A stretch of 37,547 nucleotides of DNA, taken from the NCBI GenBank assembly GCA_035290625.1, contig DATDTY010000013.1:1-37547 (forward strand), written 5' to 3'. Shown one piece after another: positions 9,936-16,292 of this stretch; position 1 is the stretch's first letter; each line of letters begins with the position of its first letter. The position numbers and the translations under genes were made by a program. Source of the DNA: Candidatus Nanoarchaeia archaeon. Its GTDB lineage: Archaea > Nanobdellota > Nanobdellia > Woesearchaeales > DATDTY01. Below the pieces are notes generated by a model. The model did not search any database. It worked only from the letters and a program-made list of their open reading frames with translations, and had not been told where the DNA came from.

Positions 9936-9943
9936 TATTTATA
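9936..9943 (-). promoter_or_regulatory. TATA box of the surface operon
   Basis: On the minus strand the sequence reads CCTATAAATACA. Its centre predicts a transcript starting near 9914, giving a leader of about 33 nt with a purine-rich GAGGGGAA just before the ATG at 9881. This fixes the start choice for the first operon gene. All three downstream starts overlap the preceding gene, so this is probably the only promoter for the four genes. Confidence 0.65.
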
Positions 9944-10007
9944 GGTTTCTGTTTTTTTGCTATGAAGGAAAAAAGGAGGGGGAACTGCAGGGAAGCCTGG
10001 AGGTGGT

Positions 10008-11288
10008 TTAAAGAAGCAGGTATTTCCATAGAGGGGTAAACAACAATCCTGGCTCATGTTTCTCAGTGTCCTTAGTTATTATCACCAGTCGTTTTGCCTT
10101 CTTAAATTTATTTTTAAACTCTTCCATGGCTTTAATCTCTCTTTCCGGAATTTCATCGGCATAGCAGACATTTATTGCTGTTAATGAGTTGTCTTTATTT
10201 TTTATGACAAAATCCACTTCTCCTTTGCCGCTCCAATAGTAAAATTCCTTTTCTGCCGCGGTTAGATGTATAAAGACGAGATTCTCCGCTAATTTTCCCT
10301 CATCTTTTGAAAACTTAAAGCTGACTGCGTTTCTTAATCCATTGTCTATGCAGTAAACTTTTGAGGCGTTTGCTTTTTGCTCTTTGATAGAATACGAGAA
10401 ATAGTCTAAAGTAAAAAACAAAAACGCCTCTTTATAATAAGAGAGGTAGTCTTTTATTGCATCATAGGACAGGCTAAGCGAATTCCTTAAACTTCTCAGG
10501 GACACCAAACTCGTAAAATTCGCAGCAAAGTATAATGCAAGATCCTTTGCCTTTTGCACATTTAGGTTATATCTGTCAACTATGTCCTTGTAGAGTATAT
10601 CATCGAAATATTGCTCAAGAACCGTGGTTTTGTATTGTTTTGGCTTGAAAAAAATCTCTGGAAATCCCCCATGAGCCATATATTCTCTCAAGGACTTTAG
10701 TATAGAAAATTTTGTCTTCTCCAGGAGTATCCCTTTCTTAAGCTTCTCTTTATCTATCTCAAGGCCCTTGAAAGACAAGAATTCCTCAAAACTTAAAGGA
10801 AAAACCTCAAACGCTATGTTTCTGCCTGTCAAAAGGGTTGAATATTCCTTTTTTAATAGATACGAGCAAGAGCCAGACACAACAAATTTTTCATTGCTTT
10901 TTAAGTCGTATTTTTTCCTTATCCATGACTCCCATCCCTCTTTTCTATGAACTTCGTCAAGAAAAATATAGGCCTTCTTGTCAAGATTTATGTTTTCCCT
11001 GTAGCATCCGTATATATCATCCAGTGAGTCATTTAAGAGCTTCTTGTCCTCCAAGTTGATAAATAATATCTGCTCTGGAGCTGTGCCTTCATTCATTAAA
11101 TGGTCAATCATCTGGAACATCAACGTGCTCTTTCCAGATCTTCTGACGCCGGTTATTACTGTTATTTCCTTTAAGTCTATAGAGTTAGTCAGATGCGCGT
11201 ATTTAGGCCTTGGCTTTCCTTTCAGCCCTTCTATAAACTCCTTCTTTTCCCACCAGGGGTTCCATTCAGTAAGTTTTCCTATTTCCAT
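10008..11288 (-). CDS. AAA (AAA_14) ATPase with DUF4143 C-terminal domain
   Basis: Encodes 426 residues. Walker A is GVRRSGKST at residues 47-55 and Walker B is YIFLDEVHR near 108-116, the pattern of the archaeal/bacterial AAA_14 family. The C-terminal half fits DUF4143, ending with GEVDFVIK and a nearby AINVCY strand that resemble a PD-(D/E)XK nuclease core. Such proteins are common, often multi-copy in archaea, and have no settled function; roles in DNA or stress response are suggested by the fold only. It stands alone, with its own promoter carrying repeated GAGTGTAACA elements around the TATA box, so it is probably tightly regulated and possibly autoregulated. Confidence 0.9.
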   Translation of the reverse strand: MEIGKLTEWNPWWEKKEFIEGLKGKPRPKYAHLTNSIDLKEITVITGVRRSGKSTLMFQMIDHLMNEGTAPEQILFINLEDKKLLNDSLDDIYGCYRENINLDKKAYIFLDEVHRKEGWESWIRKKYDLKSNEKFVVSGSCSYLLKKEYSTLLTGRNIAFEVFPLSFEEFLSFKGLEIDKEKLKKGILLEKTKFSILKSLREYMAHGGFPEIFFKPKQYKTTVLEQYFDDILYKDIVDRYNLNVQKAKDLALYFAANFTSLVSLRSLRNSLSLSYDAIKDYLSYYKEAFLFFTLDYFSYSIKEQKANASKVYCIDNGLRNAVSFKFSKDEGKLAENLVFIHLTAAEKEFYYWSGKGEVDFVIKNKDNSLTAINVCYADEIPEREIKAMEEFKNKFKKAKRLVIITKDTEKHEPGLLFTPLWKYLLL

Positions 11289-11297
11289 GCTACAGTA

Positions 11298-11340
11298 GAG
11301 TGTAACAAGAAGTATATAAATGTTACGATTGAGTGTAACA
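11298..11340 (-). promoter_or_regulatory. ATPase promoter with repeated GAGTGTAACA elements
   Basis: A TATA box (plus-strand TATATAAA, 11313-11320) lies about 27 nt upstream of the ATPase ATG at 11288, predicting a leaderless transcript. It is flanked by two identical direct repeats GAGTGTAACA at 11298-11307 and 11331-11340, exactly 33 bp (about three helical turns) apart, plus a reversed half-site TGTTAC at 11321-11326. The layout is that of a repressor covering the TATA box and start site. Confidence 0.6.
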
Positions 11341-11483
11341 TTTCAAGGTCGTTCAGGATGGAAAACATGACCAAAAACAACATACTTAACTGCCTGGGTC
11401 CCACGAAACAGGCGGCAGCCTTTCGCATTAGAGTTATACTCACTCGCATAATTAATTGAGCAATACATGCTCGTTCGTAATAA

Positions 11484-11525
11484 GCAAAGAACGTCGTCCA
11501 TTGTTCAGTTATTTGTGTTCTTTGC
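11484..11525. repeat. 9-bp perfect inverted repeat at the end of the regulator gene
   Basis: GCAAAGAAC (11484-11492) and GTTCTTTGC (11517-11525) are perfect inverse complements with a 24-nt spacer, spanning the stop codon of the minus-strand regulator gene. It could be a 3' hairpin of that transcript. The rest of the gap 11341-11483 shows no gene, tRNA or repeat that I can support. Confidence 0.4.
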
Positions 11526-12102
11526 TATATAATTGCTGCATGAATTGTTTGATGCTATCTACAATCTTCTCAGAGGCCGCCAATGCTGCTATCTCTGCCC
11601 AGCGCTGCTGGTTGGCTAATGTGAGGACCAAGAGATGATTCTTTTGCAATGGGAAAAGTTGGGAGAGGGCCTGGTATTCTCTCTGCCTTCTGCCTCCGAA
11701 AAGCTGGAATTGTTCCTTTTGCTGGAAGATCAGGCATGCATCGGCGCCGTTTTTCACAGCAGTATCCCTGAGCGAGACGACTGCCGGCTGGCTTGCTGGC
11801 TTCTTTATATGGCAGGCTGCCTTTTTGAGGCTTTGAAACTGGGAGAGGGGTATGTCCACTCTTTTGAGATCAAATGCGCTATGCAGCTGGCTCAATACCT
11901 GGATGCCAGAGGCCGTCAGGGCATGGCCCTGGGCTGAGGAGCTTATGAGTCCTTTCTCTTTGAGGATATTGAGGAGCGTTCTCATCGTGCCCTCTCCCAC
12001 TTCTAAGGAGCCTGAAAGGTGTTTCCGTGATTGGCTGTCCTGAAGAGAAAGGAAGCAGCGGAGAACGTCAAATCTGGAGTAGTTCGGAAGGTTGTCAACC
12101 AT
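11509..12102 (-). CDS. Winged-helix transcription regulator (DUF4443-like)
   Basis: Encodes 197 residues. Residues ~1-65 fit a winged helix-turn-helix (SRFDVLRCFLSLQ ... EGTMRTLLNILKEKGLI), the arrangement found in archaeal DUF4443-type regulators; the remaining part may be a ligand-binding domain (VKNGADACLIFQ ... LLVLTLANQQRWAEIAAL). The frame is open further upstream, but the ATG at 12102 lies 25 nt from a TATA box at 12123-12132, giving a leaderless start, and the longer frame would run through the divergent promoter. It is transcribed away from the gene at 12176; the perfect 17-bp palindrome between them is the obvious candidate operator for this protein. Confidence 0.75.
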   Translation of the reverse strand: MVDNLPNYSRFDVLRCFLSLQDSQSRKHLSGSLEVGEGTMRTLLNILKEKGLISSSAQGHALTASGIQVLSQLHSAFDLKRVDIPLSQFQSLKKAACHIKKPASQPAVVSLRDTAVKNGADACLIFQQKEQFQLFGGRRQREYQALSQLFPLQKNHLLVLTLANQQRWAEIAALAASEKIVDSIKQFMQQLYSKEHK

Positions 12103-12122
12103 GGCTTTGAGTAAACAAATAT

Positions 12123-12132
12123 TTATATATAA
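12123..12132. promoter_or_regulatory. Palindromic TATA box shared by divergent genes
   Basis: TTATATATAA is its own reverse complement and sits between two divergent genes. Its centre is about 25 bp from the ATG at 12102 (leaderless minus transcript) and predicts a plus transcript starting near 12153, giving a ~22-nt leader that contains a strong Shine-Dalgarno sequence. One box therefore can serve both directions. Confidence 0.6.
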
Positions 12133-12141
12133 GGCCTTTGG

Positions 12142-12158
12142 TTGGATATAATATCCAA
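12142..12158. promoter_or_regulatory. Perfect palindromic operator candidate
   Basis: TTGGATATAATATCCAA is a perfect inverted repeat with 8-bp arms and a single central A. It covers the predicted plus-strand start site (~12153), so a bound protein would block the gene at 12176 and leave the minus promoter less affected. The adjacent winged-helix gene is the likely binder; that is inference. Confidence 0.6.
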
Positions 12159-12160
12159 TT

Positions 12161-12170
12161 AAGGAGGGGG
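12161..12170 (+). promoter_or_regulatory. Strong Shine-Dalgarno deciding an ATA start
   Basis: AAGGAGGGGG lies 5 nt before an ATA at 12176 in the frame of the following gene. No ATG, GTG or TTG occurs in that frame between the TAA at 12149-12151 and the TTG at 12413, while the whole stretch reads as protein. The spacing supports initiation at this ATA. Confidence 0.5.
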
Positions 12171-12175
12171 TTCCA

Positions 12176-12808
12176 ATATACAAGATATCCGTAGAGATCC
12201 ATGAAGAGGTAAGAGAAACGCTTATCTTCAGCAAGGGAGTAAAACAAAGGCTGAGGAACAAAAGACAACATCTTAATCTGGAGATTCGACTGCAGGAGGA
12301 AGAGCAAGGGCGTAGAGATACTTCTGCTGTAGATGAAATCATCAGAGCAGTCCAGGAGCACAAAGAGGAACTCGAAGAGATCATAGAGGCTGAAGAGCCG
12401 GAAAATGATGCTTTGGGGGGTTCTGTCGCATACGGGCCTGAGGAGGTTGTGTATGGGATAGCAGGCAGCGGAATCTCTATTAACTATGAGGAGCTGTTTT
12501 CCTATATGGGAAGCGGGGTGGCCAGCCTGGAGATTGCTTATGGGCAGGATGAAGGCAGGCAAGAGGATGCTGGGCAAGCCACTGTCTTTGGAGTGGATAT
12601 GGACAATGAGACTATCGACCTTATCGTGAAAGCAAAGAAGATGGATGCTATGGTGGGTTATGGGACAAGCAAGTTAGGAGGCTCTAGCAGGTATGCAACG
12701 GCTTCCCCTGCGGTATCAGTTTCTGACATGGAAAAATTCCAGCTTCTCAATAAGATGGCGCATATATTTGCACTCACTCTTATCAAATATGAGATGAATG
12801 GCTGGTGA
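12176..12808 (+). CDS. Unknown protein, probable non-canonical ATA start
   Basis: Encodes about 210 residues when read from ATA at 12176 (YKISVEIHEEVRETLIFSKG...); the first canonical start in frame, TTG at 12413, would discard a charged helical region of ~79 residues (residues ~20-80, many Glu, Arg and Gln) and leave the strong ribosome site stranded 240 nt upstream. The C-terminal part has Gly-rich stretches (VAYGPEEVVYGIAGSGISINYEEL) and no membrane segment. I do not recognise the family. Either an ATG mutated to ATA in this strain or assembly, or ATA is used. It is divergent from the winged-helix regulator and probably its target. Confidence 0.65.
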   Translation: MYKISVEIHEEVRETLIFSKGVKQRLRNKRQHLNLEIRLQEEEQGRRDTSAVDEIIRAVQEHKEELEEIIEAEEPENDALGGSVAYGPEEVVYGIAGSGISINYEELFSYMGSGVASLEIAYGQDEGRQEDAGQATVFGVDMDNETIDLIVKAKKMDAMVGYGTSKLGGSSRYATASPAVSVSDMEKFQLLNKMAHIFALTLIKYEMNGW

Positions 12809-12857
12809 GGCCTTGCCAATTTTTGTTACTATTCTCAAATGATTAAAAACCAAAAGG

Positions 12858-12866
12858 TTTATAAAT
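12858..12866 (+). promoter_or_regulatory. TATA box of the S-layer-like gene
   Basis: TTTATAAAT centred at 12862 predicts transcription from about 12888, leaving a ~20-nt leader before the GTG start at 12908. Confidence 0.5.
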
Positions 12867-12907
12867 GGTGAAACATTCCACACCCCTAAACACTTAAAAC
12901 TACTGGG

Positions 12908-13966
12908 GTGGTTAAAATCAAAAAGCTACTATTGGCATTAAGCATTTTTATGATACTGGCTGCTTCGCTTGCGAGCGCAGTTACAGTGACAAATATCAGC
13001 AATTCTAAATTAAATATTCGTGATATTGAGGTTACGGTTGATGGAAGCAAGGATTCCTCAGTCAGCCAGGGAGATGAAGTAGGCCCGGATGTGAAGCCTC
13101 AATCCACGATCAAGATGGAGTTCAAGTTTGAGAACCTCTTTTCAACCACTGAGGATATAGATATCCAGGACATTACTGCTACTGTCATTATCCGGGATAT
13201 TGATGATGGCGAAGATCTTGAAGAGGAAATCAGCGACTTTGACCTTAAGCCTGGCAGAGAAAAGACCCAGCGGGCTTCATTCACAGCTCCTCTAAAGATT
13301 GACGAGGGGTTGTATGACGTTGATGTCGAGGTTGAGGCAAGCGATGAGAACAACACTGACTATGACCTTGTCTGGACATTCCAGCTGAATGTTGACAAGG
13401 AGAAGCATAAGGTCATCATCCACAAAAAGGAGCTTTCAAGCCCTGAGATCCAGATCGGAAAGTCTGCTGACCTTACCCTAGGCATCATTAACATCGGCCA
13501 AGAGGATGAGGATGATGTCACTTTGGAAGTCACCAGCAAGGAGCTTGGGCTGAACAAGAAGGAGACATTCAGCATGAGCGCTGATATCGATGATGAGGAC
13601 AACGCGATGACCAGGGCCTACACCATCAGGCCTGAGAATGTTGAGCCCGGGATATATAGCATCAGTATCAAGGCAAGCTACCAAGATGGAGACAAGGTGG
13701 ACACTGCTACTCAGAGCATAACAGTTTTAGCAGCTCCTCAGCCTACACCTGAAGAGGTTGTTGTTGTGACTGCGCCGCAGGCACAAGAACCGATTATGGG
13801 AGAGGTCCTTTTACCTACCTATATCCCGCCCGTGTCTGAGAGCGAGACGCCAAGCCTTGGCTTCCTTAACGGCAACATGAGCTATATTGCCTTGATTGGC
13901 TTAGCATACGTCATCGTGATTGTTGTTGGCGTCGTAGTTGCAGTCAGGATGTTCAGGAAGGAGTAA
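12908..13966 (+). CDS. Membrane-anchored S-layer-like (COG1361/CARDB-type) protein
   Basis: Encodes 352 residues starting at GTG. A signal peptide (MVKIKKLLLALSIFMILAASLASA) leads into two acidic beta-sandwich regions of the COG1361/CARDB adhesion type (residues ~25-165 and ~170-270), a Pro-rich linker (~275-310) and one C-terminal membrane helix (ALIGLAYVIVIVVGVVVAVRMF) with a basic tail. It is therefore an extracellular domain anchored at the C-terminus. The family is structural or adhesive, with no enzyme motif. It appears to be a single-gene unit, with its own TATA box and a T-rich tract after the stop. Confidence 0.8.
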   Translation: MVKIKKLLLALSIFMILAASLASAVTVTNISNSKLNIRDIEVTVDGSKDSSVSQGDEVGPDVKPQSTIKMEFKFENLFSTTEDIDIQDITATVIIRDIDDGEDLEEEISDFDLKPGREKTQRASFTAPLKIDEGLYDVDVEVEASDENNTDYDLVWTFQLNVDKEKHKVIIHKKELSSPEIQIGKSADLTLGIINIGQEDEDDVTLEVTSKELGLNKKETFSMSADIDDEDNAMTRAYTIRPENVEPGIYSISIKASYQDGDKVDTATQSITVLAAPQPTPEEVVVVTAPQAQEPIMGEVLLPTYIPPVSESETPSLGFLNGNMSYIALIGLAYVIVIVVGVVVAVRMFRKE

Positions 13967-13971
13967 AAACC

Positions 13972-13995
13972 CTTTTTCTTTTATTTTTTTCTTTG
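13972..13995 (+). terminator. T-rich transcription terminator
   Basis: Beginning 5 nt after the stop at 13966 the plus strand has runs of T5, T4 and T7 interrupted by single bases, the usual archaeal oligo-T terminator form without an obvious hairpin. Confidence 0.5.
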
Positions 13996-14098
13996 TATGA
14001 AGCTTTTAATAACGAATCGTAATTTTTAAAAACTGTTGTTAAAACCACAAGTTCGAGGCATATCGGCACAGAGATCGCTAGAGGCAGGTAAGCATACA

Positions 14099-14479
14099 AT
14101 GAGCAGGAAAAAAGGAAAAAAGGAAAAGCCCGAGAAATACTACTATCTTGAGGTCTATCTCCAGCTTACAAGGGATGGGCGTTTTAGCTCTAAGTTTGGA
14201 AAGGGATGGGGAAGCGGAGAGGTCAGCGAGAGTTACTATCCTGGCCCTGAGTCTAAAAGGATGGAAACATTTGCGAATGCACTTATTGAGAGGCTGTGGA
14301 ATGCAACATATTACAGCATACAAAGAAGCAAAGGGGTTTCTGAGGGCAGGTTTTTTCCTGACAGGGCCTATAATTCGCTTGTTGCAAAAATAATTGAACA
14401 GCTTGGCGAGCCTGGCCCTGACGATTTTATAGAAGGCCGCAGCCACGCATGTGTTCCAATTCTGAAGGGATATGACTGA
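14099..14479 (+). CDS. Small unknown basic protein
   Basis: Encodes 126 residues from the ATG at 14099 (MSRKKGKKEKPEKYYYLEVY), preceded by GGCAGGTAA, a moderate ribosome site. An upstream in-frame TTG at 14036 is less likely because it overlaps the AT-rich promoter region. The N-terminus is strongly basic; the rest is soluble with a Tyr/Phe-rich central part (FSSKFGKGWGSGEVSESYYPGPESKR). No membrane helix or known motif is visible, and I do not recognise the family. Confidence 0.6.
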   Translation: MSRKKGKKEKPEKYYYLEVYLQLTRDGRFSSKFGKGWGSGEVSESYYPGPESKRMETFANALIERLWNATYYSIQRSKGVSEGRFFPDRAYNSLVAKIIEQLGEPGPDDFIEGRSHACVPILKGYD

Positions 14480-14534
14480 AATGAATAATACGCCGAGGGG
14501 GAGAAAGTCACTATTCGCTCCTGCCATTTGGCAA

Positions 14535-14650
14535 GCCGAAATAGATTTGAACTCCCGTGCCCTTTCGGACAGAGGATGTCTGCGGGACTGGCCTAGCAAT
14601 CTTACGGTTCCTGAAGAATCTCCGCAATGGCCAGACTATGCGACCTCGGC
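14535..14650 (-). tRNA. tRNA-like gene, class II, best read as Ser(GCU) with insertions
   Basis: The minus strand has a 5' half with tRNA hallmarks: GCCGAGG, T8, a D-loop with AG...GG...A, and a TATA box (14674-14683) 28 bp before the 5' end. The 3' half has a class II variable arm (GTCC-GAAA-GGGC) and GTTCAAATC, and ends TTTCGGC, pairing with GCCGAGG through two G-U pairs. At 116 nt it is too long. Removing a 19-nt stretch bounded by AGATT repeats and a 16-nt stretch after A37 gives the loop TTGCTAA, a Ser GCU anticodon. The second cut has a fitting 4-bp helix (TTGC/GCAG); the first does not. The T-stem is weak and about 2 nt short, so this may be a decayed gene. Confidence 0.45.
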
Positions 14651-14673
14651 ATAGGCAGAAGGTTTCCTGGCAT

Positions 14674-14683
14674 GTTTATAAAC
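14674..14683. promoter_or_regulatory. Palindromic TATA box between tRNA-like gene and glycosyltransferase
   Basis: GTTTATAAAC is a perfect palindrome. Its centre is 28 bp from the tRNA-like 5' end at 14650 and 27.5 bp from the ATG at 14706, so it can drive both directions with almost exact symmetry and supports both 5' ends. Confidence 0.65.
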
Positions 14684-14705
14684 ATTGTTGATTTTCTCTA
14701 GAGGA

Positions 14706-16121
14706 ATGAAGAAGGGTGTTGCATGGCTTCTCTTTGGGATTTTGATAGTAAGTTTTGTTGCGGTTGAGTCAAAGGGGCTTAGAAACACCCTGCTGGGCGA
14801 TGATTTTGTCTATTTTGAGATGGCCAAGCTGATGGCAGAGGGGAAGGTGCCGTACAGGGATTTCTTCAACTCGCATCCGATACTTCATGCGGGCGTGATT
14901 TACCTTTTTTATCTTGCGTTTGGATATAACATGGTTCTCCTGACTTCCATTGCGACGGTGAGCGAGATTGCCGTTGCGTTATTTCTCTTTCTGCTTGTTT
15001 CAGAGAGATTTGGCTCTAAGGCTGCTGTGGTGAGCGTCCTGCTCTACCTTTCAACCTACCTCGTCCCGGTTATGGGAGTTAGTGTGTATGGAGTGAACCT
15101 AGCTCTCATGTGGACAATGATCGGGCTCTATTGCCTTCATAAAGAAAGGCCTGCCCTTGCAGGGATGCTGTATGGATTGGCCGGGCTGACGATGCTGTAT
15201 TCCCTTCCAATCACCTTTGCTGTTGGAACGTATTTGCTTGTAAAGAAAAGGACAGATAGCCTGCGTTTTTTCCTTGGATTTCTGGCAGTCTTCGGGACAG
15301 CAAATCTTGCTCTGGCCTTTATACCGGGATATCTTGAGCAGGTTTTCTTCTACCATATGAAGAAGCTTCCTGTTGAGGGGGTATCAATCGAGTTTTTGCT
15401 CACTACGATCAGGCAAAACGGCGTTTTGTTTGCTTCTCCTTTCCTCTGGCTTTTGTTTCTCACCCGGCAAAAGCTGAGGGAAAACAGCTTGTTCCTGTGG
15501 ATCATTGTGGTGTATATGGGTTTTATTTTCTCCCTGCCTATCTTTTTTGATTATTACCTTATGATGATATTTCCGTATCTTGCTCTGCTCGGCGGAGCAG
15601 GAACAGTTGAATTTGCAGAGCAGCTCGGAAAACGGATCCGGCTGAAGCACGCTTCATTCATTCTGCTGGTTGTGCTGCTTGGCTTATTTGTCTGGTATTC
15701 CAAAGAGTCGTATTATATCCTGTGGAAATATGATTTCCTGGATATCAGGATTGAGCCGTTTGTGGACTATATCAACACCCATTCTGACAGCCAAGCACCT
15801 ATTTTTGGGGATGTCCTTTTTGCATCCACGCTGAGTCTGGAGACTGGCAGGCCGATTTACCATAACTGGGCTGACACCAATGCATTTATTTTCTCCTCCG
15901 GGATACAGGATATCGGGAAACTTGTGGCTGAGATGAAAGAAGACCCGCCGAGCTTTGTTGTTGCGCGGCCTGAGATGGAGCTTGGAGCAATTCCTGAGTT
16001 TGCAGATTTCCTGCTGGAGCAATGCCGTATCGGGCTTGTTGTTGATGATCAGTTCTATGGGGAGATATTTTTATTTGAGTGCGACGATGAAAATACTTAT
16101 AAAGAGGGCGCGATTCATTGA
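14706..16121 (+). CDS. GT-C type membrane glycosyltransferase (ArnT/PMT-like)
   Basis: Encodes 471 residues from ATG 14706, a leaderless start 27.5 nt from the TATA centre; a longer in-frame TTG (14685) overlaps the predicted transcription start region. About ten to twelve membrane helices follow an N-terminal one. The first extracytoplasmic loop carries GDDFVYFEMAKLMAEGKVPYRDFF with a downstream HP, the signature of GT-C enzymes (GT39/GT83, ArnT and protein O-mannosyltransferase relatives), which move a sugar from a lipid phosphate carrier to protein or lipid outside the membrane. The C-terminal ~110 residues are soluble. It may glycosylate the sequon-rich surface proteins found elsewhere in the window, though O- or lipid-linked acceptors are equally possible. 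Confidence 0.75.
   Translation: MKKGVAWLLFGILIVSFVAVESKGLRNTLLGDDFVYFEMAKLMAEGKVPYRDFFNSHPILHAGVIYLFYLAFGYNMVLLTSIATVSEIAVALFLFLLVSERFGSKAAVVSVLLYLSTYLVPVMGVSVYGVNLALMWTMIGLYCLHKERPALAGMLYGLAGLTMLYSLPITFAVGTYLLVKKRTDSLRFFLGFLAVFGTANLALAFIPGYLEQVFFYHMKKLPVEGVSIEFLLTTIRQNGVLFASPFLWLLFLTRQKLRENSLFLWIIVVYMGFIFSLPIFFDYYLMMIFPYLALLGGAGTVEFAEQLGKRIRLKHASFILLVVLLGLFVWYSKESYYILWKYDFLDIRIEPFVDYINTHSDSQAPIFGDVLFASTLSLETGRPIYHNWADTNAFIFSSGIQDIGKLVAEMKEDPPSFVVARPEMELGAIPEFADFLLEQCRIGLVVDDQFYGEIFLFECDDENTYKEGAIH
16097..16103 (+). promoter_or_regulatory. TATA box of initiator tRNA
   Basis: TTATAAA centred at 16100 lies 28 bp before the tRNA 5' end, inside the last codons of the glycosyltransferase gene. 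Confidence 0.6.
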
Positions 16122-16174
16122 GGCAATAGCGAGGTGGAGCAGCCAGGAGTGCTCGGAGGGCTCATAACCCTCAG

Positions 16175-16194
16175 ATGAGGAAACCTCAGAGGAA
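16175..16194 (+). other. Intron in variable loop of initiator tRNA (BHB motif)
   Basis: Helix CCTC (16169-16172) with GAGG (16189-16192) is followed on each strand by a 3-nt bulge, AGA (16173-16175) and AAG (16193-16195), and capped by TGAGG-AAA-CCTCA: an exact 3-4-3 bulge-helix-bulge. Cutting after the second bulge base removes these 20 nt and leaves AGGTC, the consensus variable loop, placing the intron at tRNA position 45/46. Confidence 0.8.
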
Positions 16195-16205
16195 GTCGGT
16201 GGTTC

Positions 16206-16238
16206 AAATGGTGAACACGCTTGTGTTCTTCGGGAATT
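16206..16238 (+). other. Insertion (probable intron) in T-loop of initiator tRNA
   Basis: Between TTC (16203-16205) and the 3' T-stem strand CCACC (16239-16243) there are 33 nt where four loop bases are expected. They contain a perfect hairpin GAACAC-GCTT-GTGTTC (16213-16228). Several junctions restore a 7-base T-loop (TTCAAAT or TTCAATT), but I could not find one with a full 4-bp bulge-helix-bulge, so exact ends are uncertain. Confidence 0.65.
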
Positions 16239-16253
16239 CCACCCCTCGCTATA

Positions 16254-16284
16254 GGGATGGCAGTTTGCTGTCCCTTTTTCTTTT
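16254..16284 (+). terminator. Hairpin plus T-run after initiator tRNA
   Basis: GGGA and CAG (left arm) pair with CTG and TCCC (right arm) around a TTTG loop, with a small bulge, followed by T5-C-T4 (16275-16284). It starts 3 nt after the tRNA and probably ends its transcript. Confidence 0.55.
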
Positions 16285-16292
16285 GACATATC

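Larger units (their letters stand above)
16128..16251 (+). tRNA. Initiator tRNA-Met (CAU) with two insertions
   Basis: Acceptor AGCGAGG (16128-16134) pairs with CCTCGCT (16244-16250), discriminator A, no encoded CCA. The D-arm GAGC-AGCCAGGAGT-GCTC and anticodon arm GAGGG-CTCATAA-CCCTC match archaeal initiator tRNA closely, including the three G-C-type pairs under the anticodon loop. Two insertions make it 124 nt: about 20 nt in the variable loop and about 29-30 nt in the T-loop between GGTGG-TTC and CCACC. After excision the variable loop becomes AGGTC and the T-arm closes with five pairs. These are archaeal-type introns, to be removed by the splicing endonuclease before ligation. Confidence 0.9.

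Noticed and set aside
11341..11483. Possible tRNA or small gene in the gap after the ATPase promoter
   Set aside because: No T-loop consensus, cloverleaf pairing or plausible start with an open frame was found on either strand.
12103..12384. N-terminal extension of the winged-helix regulator
   Set aside because: It would run through the shared TATA box, the palindrome and the divergent gene; the ATG at 12102 fits the promoter and the domain boundary.
14472..14654. 60-codon plus-strand reading frame after the small basic gene
   Set aside because: It lies almost entirely antisense to the tRNA-like gene and its product has no protein-like features; antisense frames over tRNAs are a common artefact.
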